34,954 bases of DNA. Source: Betaproteobacteria bacterium. GTDB taxonomy: Bacteria > Pseudomonadota > Gammaproteobacteria > Burkholderiales > SG8-39. Made by a program: the position numbers and the translations under genes. Numbering within the stretch: the stretch's first letter is position 1; every line of letters starts with the position of its first letter. This document shows, in pieces, positions 1 through 7,471 of the stretch. The notes beneath the pieces are model-generated. The model was given only the letters and a program-made list of their open reading frames with translations. It did not search any database and had not been told where the DNA came from. The stretch covers positions 1 through 34,954 of the forward strand of contig CANJXQ010000026.1 in assembly GCA_947478805.1 (NCBI GenBank). Reading direction: 5' to 3'.

Positions 1-76
1 CGCTACGCCCGCGCGCCCAAGCCTGAAGCTGGCGTGCCTGCGTCTCGGTGATTGTGATCGTGGGTGCGATTCGCAT
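1..76 (-). CDS. IS630-family transposase, N-terminal fragment (cut by window edge)
   Basis: Reading leftward from an ATG at 76, the 25 visible codons give MRIAPTITITETQARQLQAW followed by ARGRS. This matches the usual start of IS630-type transposases: a short strand, a 'T..E...L..WARGR' helix, then the helix-turn-helix that would continue beyond the window. A strong ribosome binding site AGGAGGG (84-90) sits 7 nt upstream, which supports the start. The DDE catalytic domain is outside the window, so intactness cannot be judged. The AT-rich stretch at about 110-140 probably lies near the element's end, but I could not define its terminal inverted repeat. The family call is from memory of the N-terminal pattern. 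Confidence 0.7.
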   Translation of the reverse strand, partial: MRIAPTITITETQARQLQAWARGRS

Positions 77-236
77 GTCTGTGCCCTCCTAATACTACAG
101 ACACGGCAATCGCAATTAAGTTTTAATATTTACGGCGCACTACACTAGGCATTTCGCGCCTGGGGGTCAATTGGGGCGATGCGATGGAGCGGTCATAAGT
201 CACGGCTCCCATGGATGGCGACCAATCGGGTCCAGA

Positions 237-1583
237 CTACAGGCTGAGATCGCGACGCACCGTGACGGAGATCTCGTTGCGCTCATAGGCATAGATCGGG
301 ATGCTCGAGATATTCTTCGAATAGGTCCACTGCGGCTTGAGCGTCCAGTCCTTCTCGAAGCGCCAGTTCACCCCCAGCGAGAAGTCGCGCTGGTCGTCCC
401 GCCGGAAGGCGAGGAACGCGGCGTTCTGCCGCTCGTAGTGCCCGCGCTGATTGGTAGCGACAGCAAACAGGTCCATGTCCTCGCGCAGCACCAGCTGTCC
501 GCCGATTCGGAACCCCTCCGAGCGCTTGGCGCCGTCGGCGCGGCCCGACGGGTCGCGCTCCTTGCCGAACAGGTAGTTGGCCAGCAGGACCGCCTTCCCG
601 TCACCCAGCACCCGCATGTAGCCCAAGCCCGTGGTCGATGAGTTGAAGTTATTGACCTGGTTGGCTGCGCTGGTGAAACGGTTGCGCGAGAACTGGCTGA
701 AGGCATTCAATTGGTTGGCCGGGTCGATGGTGTATTTCCATTCCCCCGACATGCCCTCGGAGCGCCGGCTCAGGTCGTTGTCCAGCGTGTAGCGCCCGCT
801 TTGCCCGGCGATCTTCACCTGGTTGGTCGCCTCGCCCAGCGAAACGCCGGCGCGCGTGTCGATGCTGCCGTTGTCGAACGTGTCCTGGGTGAAGTTCATG
901 CGCTGGCGAAAATCGCCGCCCACGAAGGCGCCCAGGGTCGGCGAGAACTGGTAGGCAAAGTCAACTCCCGTTCCCAGTGCCTTGAAGCTGTCGCCGCGCT
1001 TCAGGTTGGTCGGGTTCAGCGTGAAGGTCAGACCACCCAGGGCCGGCACCGCGATGTTGGCCTGCGAGCCGGAGTTATTGACGTTGGTGTCGTTGCCGAT
1101 CTGCAGCTCGACGTAGCCGCGCAACGTGCGCTTCTTGGCGCGCTCGATCTTGTCGATCGCATCCAGGTACGTGGTAATGACCACCTGGGCCTGCTGCGGC
1201 GGATTGAGCTCCCTCACAGCAAGGAATTCCGTCTTCGCCCGGTCGGCGTCACCGAGCTGGAAGTAGGCTCGCGCCATGTCCAGGCGCGCACCTGCAAAGT
1301 TGGGGTTCACTGCCAGCACGCGCTCAAAAGCGAGGGTGGCTTTGTCGGACTTTCCGGAATCCAGCGCCGCTACACCGAGGGCGTAGTCGAAATCAACGTT
1401 GCCGGCGAACTTGTCCTCAAATGGCAGCAGGTAGTCGTAGGCCTCGGCCGGCTTGCCCTGGCTCATCAACGCCTGGGCGCGCGCAACCTCGGCTTGTTGC
1501 GCATGCGCCAAATGGCCCGCACCCATTGCCAGGAGCGATGCTGCCAGCACTGCACGAAAAAATTTCACACGAGTTTGCTGCAT
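237..1583 (-). CDS. TPR-containing outer-membrane beta-barrel protein
   Basis: The 448-residue product starts with a Sec signal peptide (FFRAVLAASLLAMGAGHLAHA, cleavage near AHAQQ). About residues 30-135 then look like tetratricopeptide repeats (ALMSQGKPAEAYDYL, KATLAFERVLAVNPNFAGAR). From about residue 155 to the end come alternating, aromatic-rich strands typical of an outer-membrane beta barrel (YVELQIGNDTNVNNSG, GVNWRFEKDWTLKPQWTYS). Periplasmic TPR plus barrel resembles DUF560/surface-lipoprotein-assembly-modifier or exopolysaccharide-export architectures, but the substrate cannot be told. I chose ATG 1583 because GGGAG (1595-1599) lies 11 nt upstream; an in-frame TTG at 1601 would overlap that site. 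It is divergent from the DUF2520 gene. Recognition is at fold level only. Confidence 0.7.
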   Translation of the reverse strand: MQQTRVKFFRAVLAASLLAMGAGHLAHAQQAEVARAQALMSQGKPAEAYDYLLPFEDKFAGNVDFDYALGVAALDSGKSDKATLAFERVLAVNPNFAGARLDMARAYFQLGDADRAKTEFLAVRELNPPQQAQVVITTYLDAIDKIERAKKRTLRGYVELQIGNDTNVNNSGSQANIAVPALGGLTFTLNPTNLKRGDSFKALGTGVDFAYQFSPTLGAFVGGDFRQRMNFTQDTFDNGSIDTRAGVSLGEATNQVKIAGQSGRYTLDNDLSRRSEGMSGEWKYTIDPANQLNAFSQFSRNRFTSAANQVNNFNSSTTGLGYMRVLGDGKAVLLANYLFGKERDPSGRADGAKRSEGFRIGGQLVLREDMDLFAVATNQRGHYERQNAAFLAFRRDDQRDFSLGVNWRFEKDWTLKPQWTYSKNISSIPIYAYERNEISVTVRRDLSL

Positions 1584-1677
1584 GTCGTGCGCCACTCCCA
1601 AAGTTGTCGCTGCCAGAAATTTTCTGGCCCGCTACTGAACGGCGGCGCATCGTGCTTTTTGATTCGCAAGAGTGGCC

Positions 1678-1706
1678 TGCACTGTACAAGAAGCGCGCCG
1701 TATAAT
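1678..1706 (+). promoter_or_regulatory. possible sigma-70 promoter (perfect -10 box)
   Basis: A perfect TATAAT occurs at 1701-1706, in the divergent spacer ahead of the DUF2520 gene. The hexamer 17 nt upstream (TGCACT, 1678-1683) is a poor -35 match. A GAGGAG motif at 1712-1717 and an in-frame ATG at 1733 follow, so a longer DUF2520 reading (330 residues) is possible from this promoter. Confidence 0.25.
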
Positions 1707-1846
1707 CAATCGAGGAGACCAAATACTTCCTTATGCGTCAAATGGTTGTTGATACTGTTGCAGAATTCCAACAAGCGCTTCCCCGTTATTCAACCCGAAT
1801 TTCCAGAACCTCGACTTGGCAATATGCGAACAAGTACGCAAGGCTT

Positions 1847-2725
1847 ATGAGCAGCCACTCTTACCAAGGCAATATTGTTTTCATCGGCGCCGGTCGACTC
1901 GCGACCGGCTTGTCCCGAGCCTTGCATGCCAATGGCATTGCGGTGCGTGCCGTCGCCAGCCGCAGCCGCGACCGGGCTAAAGCGTTGTCGCACCAAATTC
2001 CTGGGTGCGTGGTTCTGCCTGCGCAGGAAGCGGTCGGCATGGCCGACCTTGTCTTCATCGCCGTTCCGGACGATGCCATTGCATCGGTGGCAGCGCAGCT
2101 GCGCTGGCGTTCGGGCCAATTTGTTGTGCATTGCAGCGGCGCAACCGACATTGCAGTGCTGTCACCCGCCCTCGAGGCCGGCGCTGCGATCGGAGGATTC
2201 CATCCGCTGCAGACATTCACTGATCCTGACGTGGCGCTGGCCACACTGCCCGGGTGCACGGTCGCCATTGAAGCTGAACCCGAGCTGTTTTCAATACTCG
2301 AAGATATCGCCACGGTGATCGGCTGTCGCCCGTTTGCGCTGCCCCGCGGCGCACGTGCCCGCTATCACGCGACCGGAAGCTATGGCGCCCAGTTCATCAA
2401 CGCCCTGCTGCTGGAGGCAAGTGCGGTGTGGGAGTCCTTCGGCAAGGACCGCGAAGCCGCGGTGAGCGCCCTGCTGCCGCTGCTCAAGGGCACGATTGCC
2501 GCCATTGAACAGGGCGGCCTCGCGCACGGACTGGCCGGCCCGGTGTCTCGCGGTGACGCGGGAACGATACGACGACAACTGGAGGGCATTGCGCAAGTGG
2601 GCGAGGCGCATGTCGCGTTGTTTCGCGAGCTGACGCGCTTGACGCTGCCGCTGGCCATCGAACGCGGCACGCTCAGTGCGGCGCAGATCGAGGCATTGCG
2701 AGCGCTGCTCGAGGACAAGCCGTAG
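1847..2725 (+). CDS. Rossmann-fold / DUF2520 domain protein
   Basis: A 292-residue cytoplasmic protein. The N-terminus has a dinucleotide-binding Rossmann signature (IVFIGAGRLATGLSRAL, about residues 10-26) and the strand-end motifs of the 6-phosphogluconate/NADP-oxidoreductase superfamily (LVFIAVPDDAI; VHCSGATD; GGFHPLQTF). The C-terminal half is an all-helical DUF2520-type domain (YHATGSYGAQFINALLLEAS). Members are usually annotated as DUF2520 or putative NADP oxidoreductase; the substrate is not known. I start at ATG 1847, just before the first strand. An in-frame ATG at 1733 would add 38 residues of no recognisable character. It ends 30 bp from the convergent UGSC gene, so it is unlikely to share a transcript with it. 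Confidence 0.75.
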   Translation: MSSHSYQGNIVFIGAGRLATGLSRALHANGIAVRAVASRSRDRAKALSHQIPGCVVLPAQEAVGMADLVFIAVPDDAIASVAAQLRWRSGQFVVHCSGATDIAVLSPALEAGAAIGGFHPLQTFTDPDVALATLPGCTVAIEAEPELFSILEDIATVIGCRPFALPRGARARYHATGSYGAQFINALLLEASAVWESFGKDREAAVSALLPLLKGTIAAIEQGGLAHGLAGPVSRGDAGTIRRQLEGIAQVGEAHVALFRELTRLTLPLAIERGTLSAAQIEALRALLEDKP

Positions 2726-2755
2726 AACAGTTGCATCGCTCCAATCGCAATCGCT

Positions 2756-4483
2756 TCAGCCCTGCTCCCACGCAATTTTCTTCGTCACCGCGGCGCCCTG
2801 CTCGTGGTTGTTCATGTAGCCGCGCTGCCAGGTCGTGGCGGGGTTTCCCGCGATCACGATGCCGATCGACTCCGGCGTGTAAAAACAGGGCACCAGGCGG
2901 TCAGGGTCCTTCGATGCGCCGTACGCCGCGGGCACGATGCCCTTTTCCAGCTGCGATGTCAGGTCGAGGTTGACGAAGCGGCCGCGGAATTCCACGTCCC
3001 GCGCCGGGATCTTCGCCCGCTCGTAGAGGTAGTTGCGGATGTCGTTCTTGCTCCAGCCTTTGTCCGCGGCCAGCTTGGCGATCTGCGGGTTCATGATGAT
3101 CAGCGGGTCCCAGTGGGCAAACGCTACCGCCGTATGCACCCAGTAGCCGAGGATGGCCTTGCCGAACACGTCGGCCATCGGGTCGAGGTACCCCAGGAGG
3201 TCGTTGCCCTCCGAGCCGTGCCCGGCCATCGGCGCGCTCGCGCCCATCATGCTTTGCACCGTCACGCCGCTCTCGCCCTCCTTCAATCCGCGCTCCATGC
3301 CGTAGGTGGGCCAGCCGATGGAGCGAACGAAGTCCTCTGCTTCGGCGATGACGACATTGAACGGGTTGCCGATACCCGCGCGGTCCGTCTCGCCCGGCGG
3401 AATGCGCAAGCCGGCGATGTTGCGCGTGTACAGGCGAAGGAAACGGCCGATGGCAGTGTTGGCGCGACGGCCCGCGCGCATCACGCCGGTGCCGAAGTTG
3501 AAATCGAGTGTCTTGGTCACCGGCCCGCTGATGACGATGAGCGGCTCCCATCCGGGCGTGCTGCCGTGGTCCTCGATGCGGAATTCCGGATCGGCAATCG
3601 CCTCGACCAGTGCCAGCAGCACCGGCATGTATTCGGGCAGGCAGCCTGACATCACGCCGTTCACCGCCACGTTCCACACCGTGGCCTCGCGCCGTTCCGG
3701 CAGCAGCACGCCAATCACTTCGTCGGGCCGGCGTGCGGTGTGCTTCATGAAGGCATCGATGCGATCGAGCGTGGGCGGGATGACGGGCAGGCCTTCTGTC
3801 CACTGCCGATCGTAGAAATGCGCGTTGACTTCATCGATGGAACCGCGGAACACGATCTCGCGCGGCTTGTGCTCACCGCCTTGGCGCGCGGGCGAGATCT
3901 TCACATTGCCCAGCTCGGAGATGATCTGCTCGACGATGTCGGTGGCCACCTTGCGGCGGAATTCGTTCTCGTCATCCAGGCGAATATGGCCCGGGTACAC
4001 CGCCATGCCGGAATCCTGCACGCCAAGGGAGCGTTCGATGGTCTTGGCCTGCGCCTGGAAATGGCTGCCCACGATGGCCACGCTCGGGATGCCGCCGCGA
4101 ATCGCTGCAACACTGGCCCGCATCACGGCGGGCGTGCAGCTGCCTCAATGGCCGACGCCGACGACGACCGCATCGCAGCCCAGCGCCTGCAGCAGTTGCG
4201 GCAGGCCGGCCACGATTTCGTTTTCATCGGGGCCGTGGATGTTGCCGATCACCGGGTACTCGACGAACTTGATGTCCGGGTAGCGCTTGCGAAGTTCTTC
4301 TCGCACGATGGGGAACAGGCTGTCGCCCTTGTACAACCAGTCCCACATCTCGCCGATGGTGGCGCCGTTGAGGTCGGGGAGCGACTTCGGAAAATCGGTA
4401 CCGCCGTCCACCTGCAGGCGGCCCAGCGGCCACACCACCGCGTACTGCGGCTCGTCCGGCGCGGTATTTGTTATCGCATTCAT
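2756..4483 (-). CDS. UGSC-motif selenoprotein fused to its partner domain (in-frame TGA = Sec113)
   Basis: Translation from ATG 4483 (GGGAGG 6 nt upstream, 4490-4495) runs 112 codons to a TGA at 4145-4147. It continues in frame, without any other stop, to the TGA at 2756-2758, giving 575 residues with the internal TGA read as selenocysteine. The TGA is preceded by VVVGVGH and followed by GSCTPAV, so the motif is U113-G-S-C116, a U-x-x-C selenol/thiol redox motif. A SECIS-like hairpin follows at once. Residues 1 to about 200 form an alpha/beta domain around the motif. From about residue 225 (W228-TEGLP) to the end is a second domain with a conserved NGVMSGCLPEYMPV segment (Cys281), homologous to the separate protein at 7468-8493. 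I recall the family name 'UGSC family (seleno)protein'; its reaction is unknown to me. Read conventionally, the locus would be two unrelated fragments. Confidence 0.85.
4104..4147 (-). promoter_or_regulatory. SECIS-like stem-loop after the in-frame TGA (fusion gene)
   Basis: On the minus strand the TGA (4147-4145) is followed 11 nt later by GCCCGC-CGTGAT-GCGGGC: a perfect 6-bp stem (4133-4128 with 4121-4116) and a 6-nt loop. The loop begins 17 nt after the TGA and its second base is G. Both fit the bacterial SECIS pattern as I know it (apical loop about 16-37 nt from UGA, G in the first two loop positions). An outer helix GCTGCA (4140-4135) with TGCAGC (4109-4104) extends the structure. Confidence 0.75.
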
Positions 4484-4538
4484 GAATGACCTCCCGTTGC
4501 TATTGCATGAATATCGTAAATGTGATCATTTAAAGTTT

Positions 4539-4608
4539 GTTGCAATATGAGGGGCTACTCCCCTCGTACTCCCCTACTTCGGGGGTTGCAAAATTTCATT
4601 TTGCAACC
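4539..4608 (-). repeat. 3'-UTR hairpin element, copy 1 (downstream of P450)
   Basis: Read on the minus strand, 10 nt after the P450 stop, there is an 11-bp perfect hairpin: GGTTGCAAAAT (4584-4594) pairs with ATTTTGCAACC (4598-4608), loop of 3. Then comes a core with two small hairpins: CCCC-TACTTC-GGGG (4571-4584) and GAGGGG-CTACT-CCCCTC (4549-4565). Beyond the core, GTTGCAATAT (4539-4548) repeats the hairpin arm GTTGCAAAAT (4585-4594) at 9 of 10 positions. The core is nearly the same as at 14305-14339 and similar to 19788-19825. No T-tract follows, so it is not a classical intrinsic terminator. Confidence 0.7.
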
Positions 4609-4618
4609 GGTTCTTAAA

Positions 4619-5887
4619 CTAATCGCCAGCGATGTTCCGCGCGGTGACTTGCGGCCCGGGATCGAACACGATATTGAGCGGGCGATAGGCCCGCATCAGC
4701 CAGCCGATCATTCCGGGCTGCTGGGCGGCAGGATCGAGTCGCATACCCGGCATGCGCTGCACCAGCGCGATCACCGTCTCGAGAAGTTCGGCACGCGCCA
4801 GCGCCGCGCCGACACAGACATGCGGGCCAAAGTGAAACGCGAGGTGGTCGCGAGGCGTCTTGCGCGAGAGGTCGACCTCATTGGGTCGCTCGTAACGCGT
4901 GGGATCGCGATTGGCCGCAGCCACGATGGGAATCACCGTCTCTCCCTTGGCAAACGGACACCCGGCGAGCGTGGTGTCCGCAATGGCCTGCCGCGATCGC
5001 AGGTGCACCGGCCCATGCAGTCGCAATACCTCCTCGACGAAGGTGGTCAGTTGCGCTTCGCTCGCCCCTTTCAATTGCGCCATGAGGCCGGCTCTCGTCA
5101 GCATGAGATAGGCCGCGTTGCTGGTCGCGTAGGTGGTGGTGTCGGAGCCGGCCTGCAGCATGAGGCGGGTGTTGGCCATGACATCGCTCAGGTTCCAGTC
5201 ATCCAGCAGGCGCGGGCCGTCGCGCCAGAACTTGCTGATCAGGTCGTCGCCCTCCCCGGCCTTTCGCGCCATGATGAAGGGCGTGATCATTTCCTCGATC
5301 TCTTTTGCGGCCGCCGCGCCCTCGGCCATGATGCGCTCGGCGCCTGCCTTGTCGTTCTTGTCGACATGCGTGCGATGGTTCAGCACATTGACGATCTGGT
5401 GATTGAGGCGGCGATAGGTATCGACGAAATCGTCGTCCTGCCAGGGCAGGCCCATCAGGCGCGTGATCACCCGGATCGGGATGCGCTCGGAGAGTTCTTC
5501 CGCAAGCTCGGCTTTTCCTTTTTCGATGAACCGGTCGATGCAGGCATCGACGATGGGCTTGATCATGGTGGCACGCCATTCGGCCACGCGCTTGGGCGAG
5601 AACTCCGTCAGCCACCAACCGTGCAGGCGCTCGTGCTCGGCGCCCTTGAGCGCAGGCACCGCGCGGGTGCCGCCGAACAACAGCTTGCGGCCTTCCTTGT
5701 GCGGGCTGTCGTAGAGCACGTCGTCCTGGCGCATCGCCTCCTTGCAGGCATCGTAGGACGTGACCAGCCAGCCGTTGAGATCGGCGTCCCAGACCACATC
5801 GCCCCTGGCAAGCAGGCGCTTATAGAACGCATAAGGGTCGGCATCCTTGGTGGCGAGAAATGACTCATCCATTGCGAGCTTGTTCAT
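4619..5887 (-). CDS. cytochrome P450 (first of two)
   Basis: A 422-residue soluble bacterial P450 that would hydroxylate or otherwise oxidise a small organic substrate using electrons from a ferredoxin/reductase pair not encoded here. Diagnostic motifs are all present: the I-helix oxygen-activation motif AGSDTT (246-251), the K-helix ExxR (E286-V-L-R289), and the heme loop FHFGPHVCVGAALAR with the thiolate ligand Cys358. Length is normal for class I bacterial CYPs. The start at 5887 has AAGGAGG (5892-5898) 4 nt upstream. It lies 21 bp downstream of the SDR gene on the same strand, so the two probably form an operon. Its position between two UGSC loci suggests one catabolic pathway; the substrate cannot be read from sequence. 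Confidence 0.95.
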   Translation of the reverse strand: MNKLAMDESFLATKDADPYAFYKRLLARGDVVWDADLNGWLVTSYDACKEAMRQDDVLYDSPHKEGRKLLFGGTRAVPALKGAEHERLHGWWLTEFSPKRVAEWRATMIKPIVDACIDRFIEKGKAELAEELSERIPIRVITRLMGLPWQDDDFVDTYRRLNHQIVNVLNHRTHVDKNDKAGAERIMAEGAAAAKEIEEMITPFIMARKAGEGDDLISKFWRDGPRLLDDWNLSDVMANTRLMLQAGSDTTTYATSNAAYLMLTRAGLMAQLKGASEAQLTTFVEEVLRLHGPVHLRSRQAIADTTLAGCPFAKGETVIPIVAAANRDPTRYERPNEVDLSRKTPRDHLAFHFGPHVCVGAALARAELLETVIALVQRMPGMRLDPAAQQPGMIGWLMRAYRPLNIVFDPGPQVTARNIAGD

Positions 5888-5908
5888 CCGCCCTCCTTGT
5901 GTCGCGGT

Positions 5909-6688
5909 TCAGCGCGAAGACTTGCCACCATCGTGCGGCAGGATGATTCCGGTCAGCGGGCCGACATCGTCGCCCGCCAGGAACAGCGCCGAGCGAGCGA
6001 TCTCGATCGGCTCGGCAACACGCAGCGCGTCCACCGCCACGTCGTTGCGCTTGTATTCGAAGGTGACTTTCTCCGGTCGCGGCACGCCCTTGGCGAGGCC
6101 CGTATTCACACTCCCGGGGGAAATCGCATTGACGCGGATGTTGTCGTTGCCCAGTTCCAGCGCGAGTTGGCGCGTCAGGGCGATGATGCCGCCTTTGGAT
6201 GCGACATAGGCCGCGCGCCCCACGCGATGCGCCACCATGCCGGCGATCGAGGCGGTGTTGATGATGCACCCCTTTTGCTGCCGCTTCATGTAGGGCACGA
6301 CGCACTTCACCCCGAAGAATGTGCCCGTGAGGTTGACCGAAATGACGGCGTTCCAGTCCTCTTCACTGATCTCCTCGGCCGCGTTGTAGAGCGAGCGGAT
6401 GATGGCCGCGTTGTTCCACAGGATATCGATGCGACCCCAGTCCTTGATGGTGTCGTCCACCATGCGCTGGACGTCGGCCAGTTTGCTGACGTCGGCGACC
6501 GAAGCGACTGCTTCGCCGCCGGCCGCTCGGATGCCCGCCACCACTTCATTGAGCGCATCCGCCGTCACGTCCACCGCGACAACCTTGGCTCCTTCCTCGG
6601 CGAACAGCACGGCACCTGCGCGCCCCACGCCGGAGGCGGCACCGGTAATGATGGCCACCTTTCCGTCGAGCTTCCCCCCTTTGCCCAT
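5909..6688 (-). CDS. short-chain dehydrogenase/reductase (classical SDR)
   Basis: A 259-residue classical SDR, probably an NAD(H)-dependent alcohol/ketone oxidoreductase. Visible motifs are the nucleotide-binding TGAASGVG (15-22), an Asp ending strand 2 (VVAVD, D40, favouring NAD over NADP), the NNAA motif (92-95), catalytic Ser147 (NTASIAG), and Y161-x-x-x-K165 (YVASK). PG near residue 191 follows the cofactor loop. ATG 6688 is preferred because AGGGAGG (6694-6700) lies 5 nt upstream; a longer reading from 6781 adds 31 residues before the Rossmann fold. It probably leads the operon with the P450 and may oxidise the alcohol the P450 makes (inference). It is divergent from the UGSC gene at 6881. 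Confidence 0.93.
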   Translation of the reverse strand: MGKGGKLDGKVAIITGAASGVGRAGAVLFAEEGAKVVAVDVTADALNEVVAGIRAAGGEAVASVADVSKLADVQRMVDDTIKDWGRIDILWNNAAIIRSLYNAAEEISEEDWNAVISVNLTGTFFGVKCVVPYMKRQQKGCIINTASIAGMVAHRVGRAAYVASKGGIIALTRQLALELGNDNIRVNAISPGSVNTGLAKGVPRPEKVTFEYKRNDVAVDALRVAEPIEIARSALFLAGDDVGPLTGIILPHDGGKSSR

Positions 6689-6880
6689 CCCCGCCTCCCT
6701 CCGATGCGCGAGCGAATCACATTCGCCCCCGAGATTGCGCACTTTACGCACTCGGGGCAGGAAACTCAATTGCGCCGGCACTCTCGCGGCATCCGCGACG
6801 CTTGCACTGATGCATCGGCTTCATTGACTGGCTCACATCGACATGCGAGCATCAAACACATTGCGCAAACCGGAGGTTCC

Positions 6881-7471
6881 ATGGCCAAGACCACACTGTA
6901 CTCGCCCGTTCCCGATGAATGGCTCGTCGATCCCGCAATCGCCGCGAAGAAAAGCGATGGCGTGAAATTTCCCTCGGGTAAAGTCATCGGCATTGTCGAC
7001 AACGGCAAGCTGAAGAAATTCGGCGATGCGCTGGAGTGGCACCTGCGAGCGCGCGGCGCGCGCGACGTCATCCGCTGGAGCAAGCACTACCAGGACGGTG
7101 CGCCCGACGACGCGCTGATTGCCGAGATCTCGAGCAAGGTGGAGGCGTCGGTCGTCGGCCTGGGCAATTGAGGAAGCTGTACGGCATGGAGTTGCCATGC
7201 CACCGCCAAGATCGATAACACGGGCATGCCCGTGGTCGTGCTCACCATTCCTCAATTCGAGACGGTCGGGAAGGTGTCCAACCGCGCCTACGGGGCAAAG
7301 AACGCCGGCCTGATGGTGGTGCGCGAGGATGTGGACGTCATCACCGGACCCGAACTGGACGCCGAGGCCGAGCGCGTGGCGCAGCTGCTGCTGGGCGATG
7401 TGGAGATGCAGTTCCCGCGCGACGGTGCGGGCCTGATGCCCAAGAGTGCCATGCCGGGTGCCAAGCCATGA
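6881..7471 (+). CDS. stand-alone UGSC-motif selenoprotein (in-frame TGA = Sec97)
   Basis: From ATG 6881 (GGAGG 4 nt upstream, 6872-6876) 96 codons lead to TGA at 7169-7171. The frame then stays open for 99 more codons to TGA 7469-7471, giving 196 residues with Sec97. The context is VVGLGN-U-GSCTAWSC: U97-G-S-C100, with an extra Cys105. The sequence on both sides of the TGA makes one coherent alpha/beta domain: GKVIGIVDNGK near residue 35, and after the motif a strand MPVVVLTIPQFE. It parallels the fusion protein's N-terminal domain. A SECIS-like hairpin follows the TGA. The gene ends in a 4-nt ATGA overlap with the partner gene, implying translational coupling. The likely role is a redox enzyme subunit with a selenol-thiol pair; the substrate is unknown. 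Calling it two short ORFs or a pseudogene would miss the motif and its recurrence. Confidence 0.85.
7169..7201 (+). promoter_or_regulatory. SECIS-like stem-loop after the in-frame TGA (stand-alone gene)
   Basis: After the TGA (7169-7171), GGCATGG (7183-7189) pairs perfectly with CCATGCC (7195-7201) around the 5-nt loop AGTTG (7190-7194). The loop starts 18 nt after the TGA and has G at its second position, matching the usual geometry of bacterial SECIS elements. Position and loop mirror the hairpin in the fusion gene, although the stem sequences differ. Confidence 0.78.

Noticed and set aside
4145-4147. Reading this TGA (and the one at 7169) as a nonsense mutation or sequencing error making pseudogenes
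   Set aside because: Both fall exactly before Gly-Ser-Cys in two separate genes and are followed by SECIS-like hairpins at the same distance, with open frames on both sides.
4547-5863. Long plus-strand frame of 438 codons opposite the first P450
   Set aside because: The minus strand carries all P450 motifs; the plus-strand product is Arg/His/Ala-rich with no recognisable domain.
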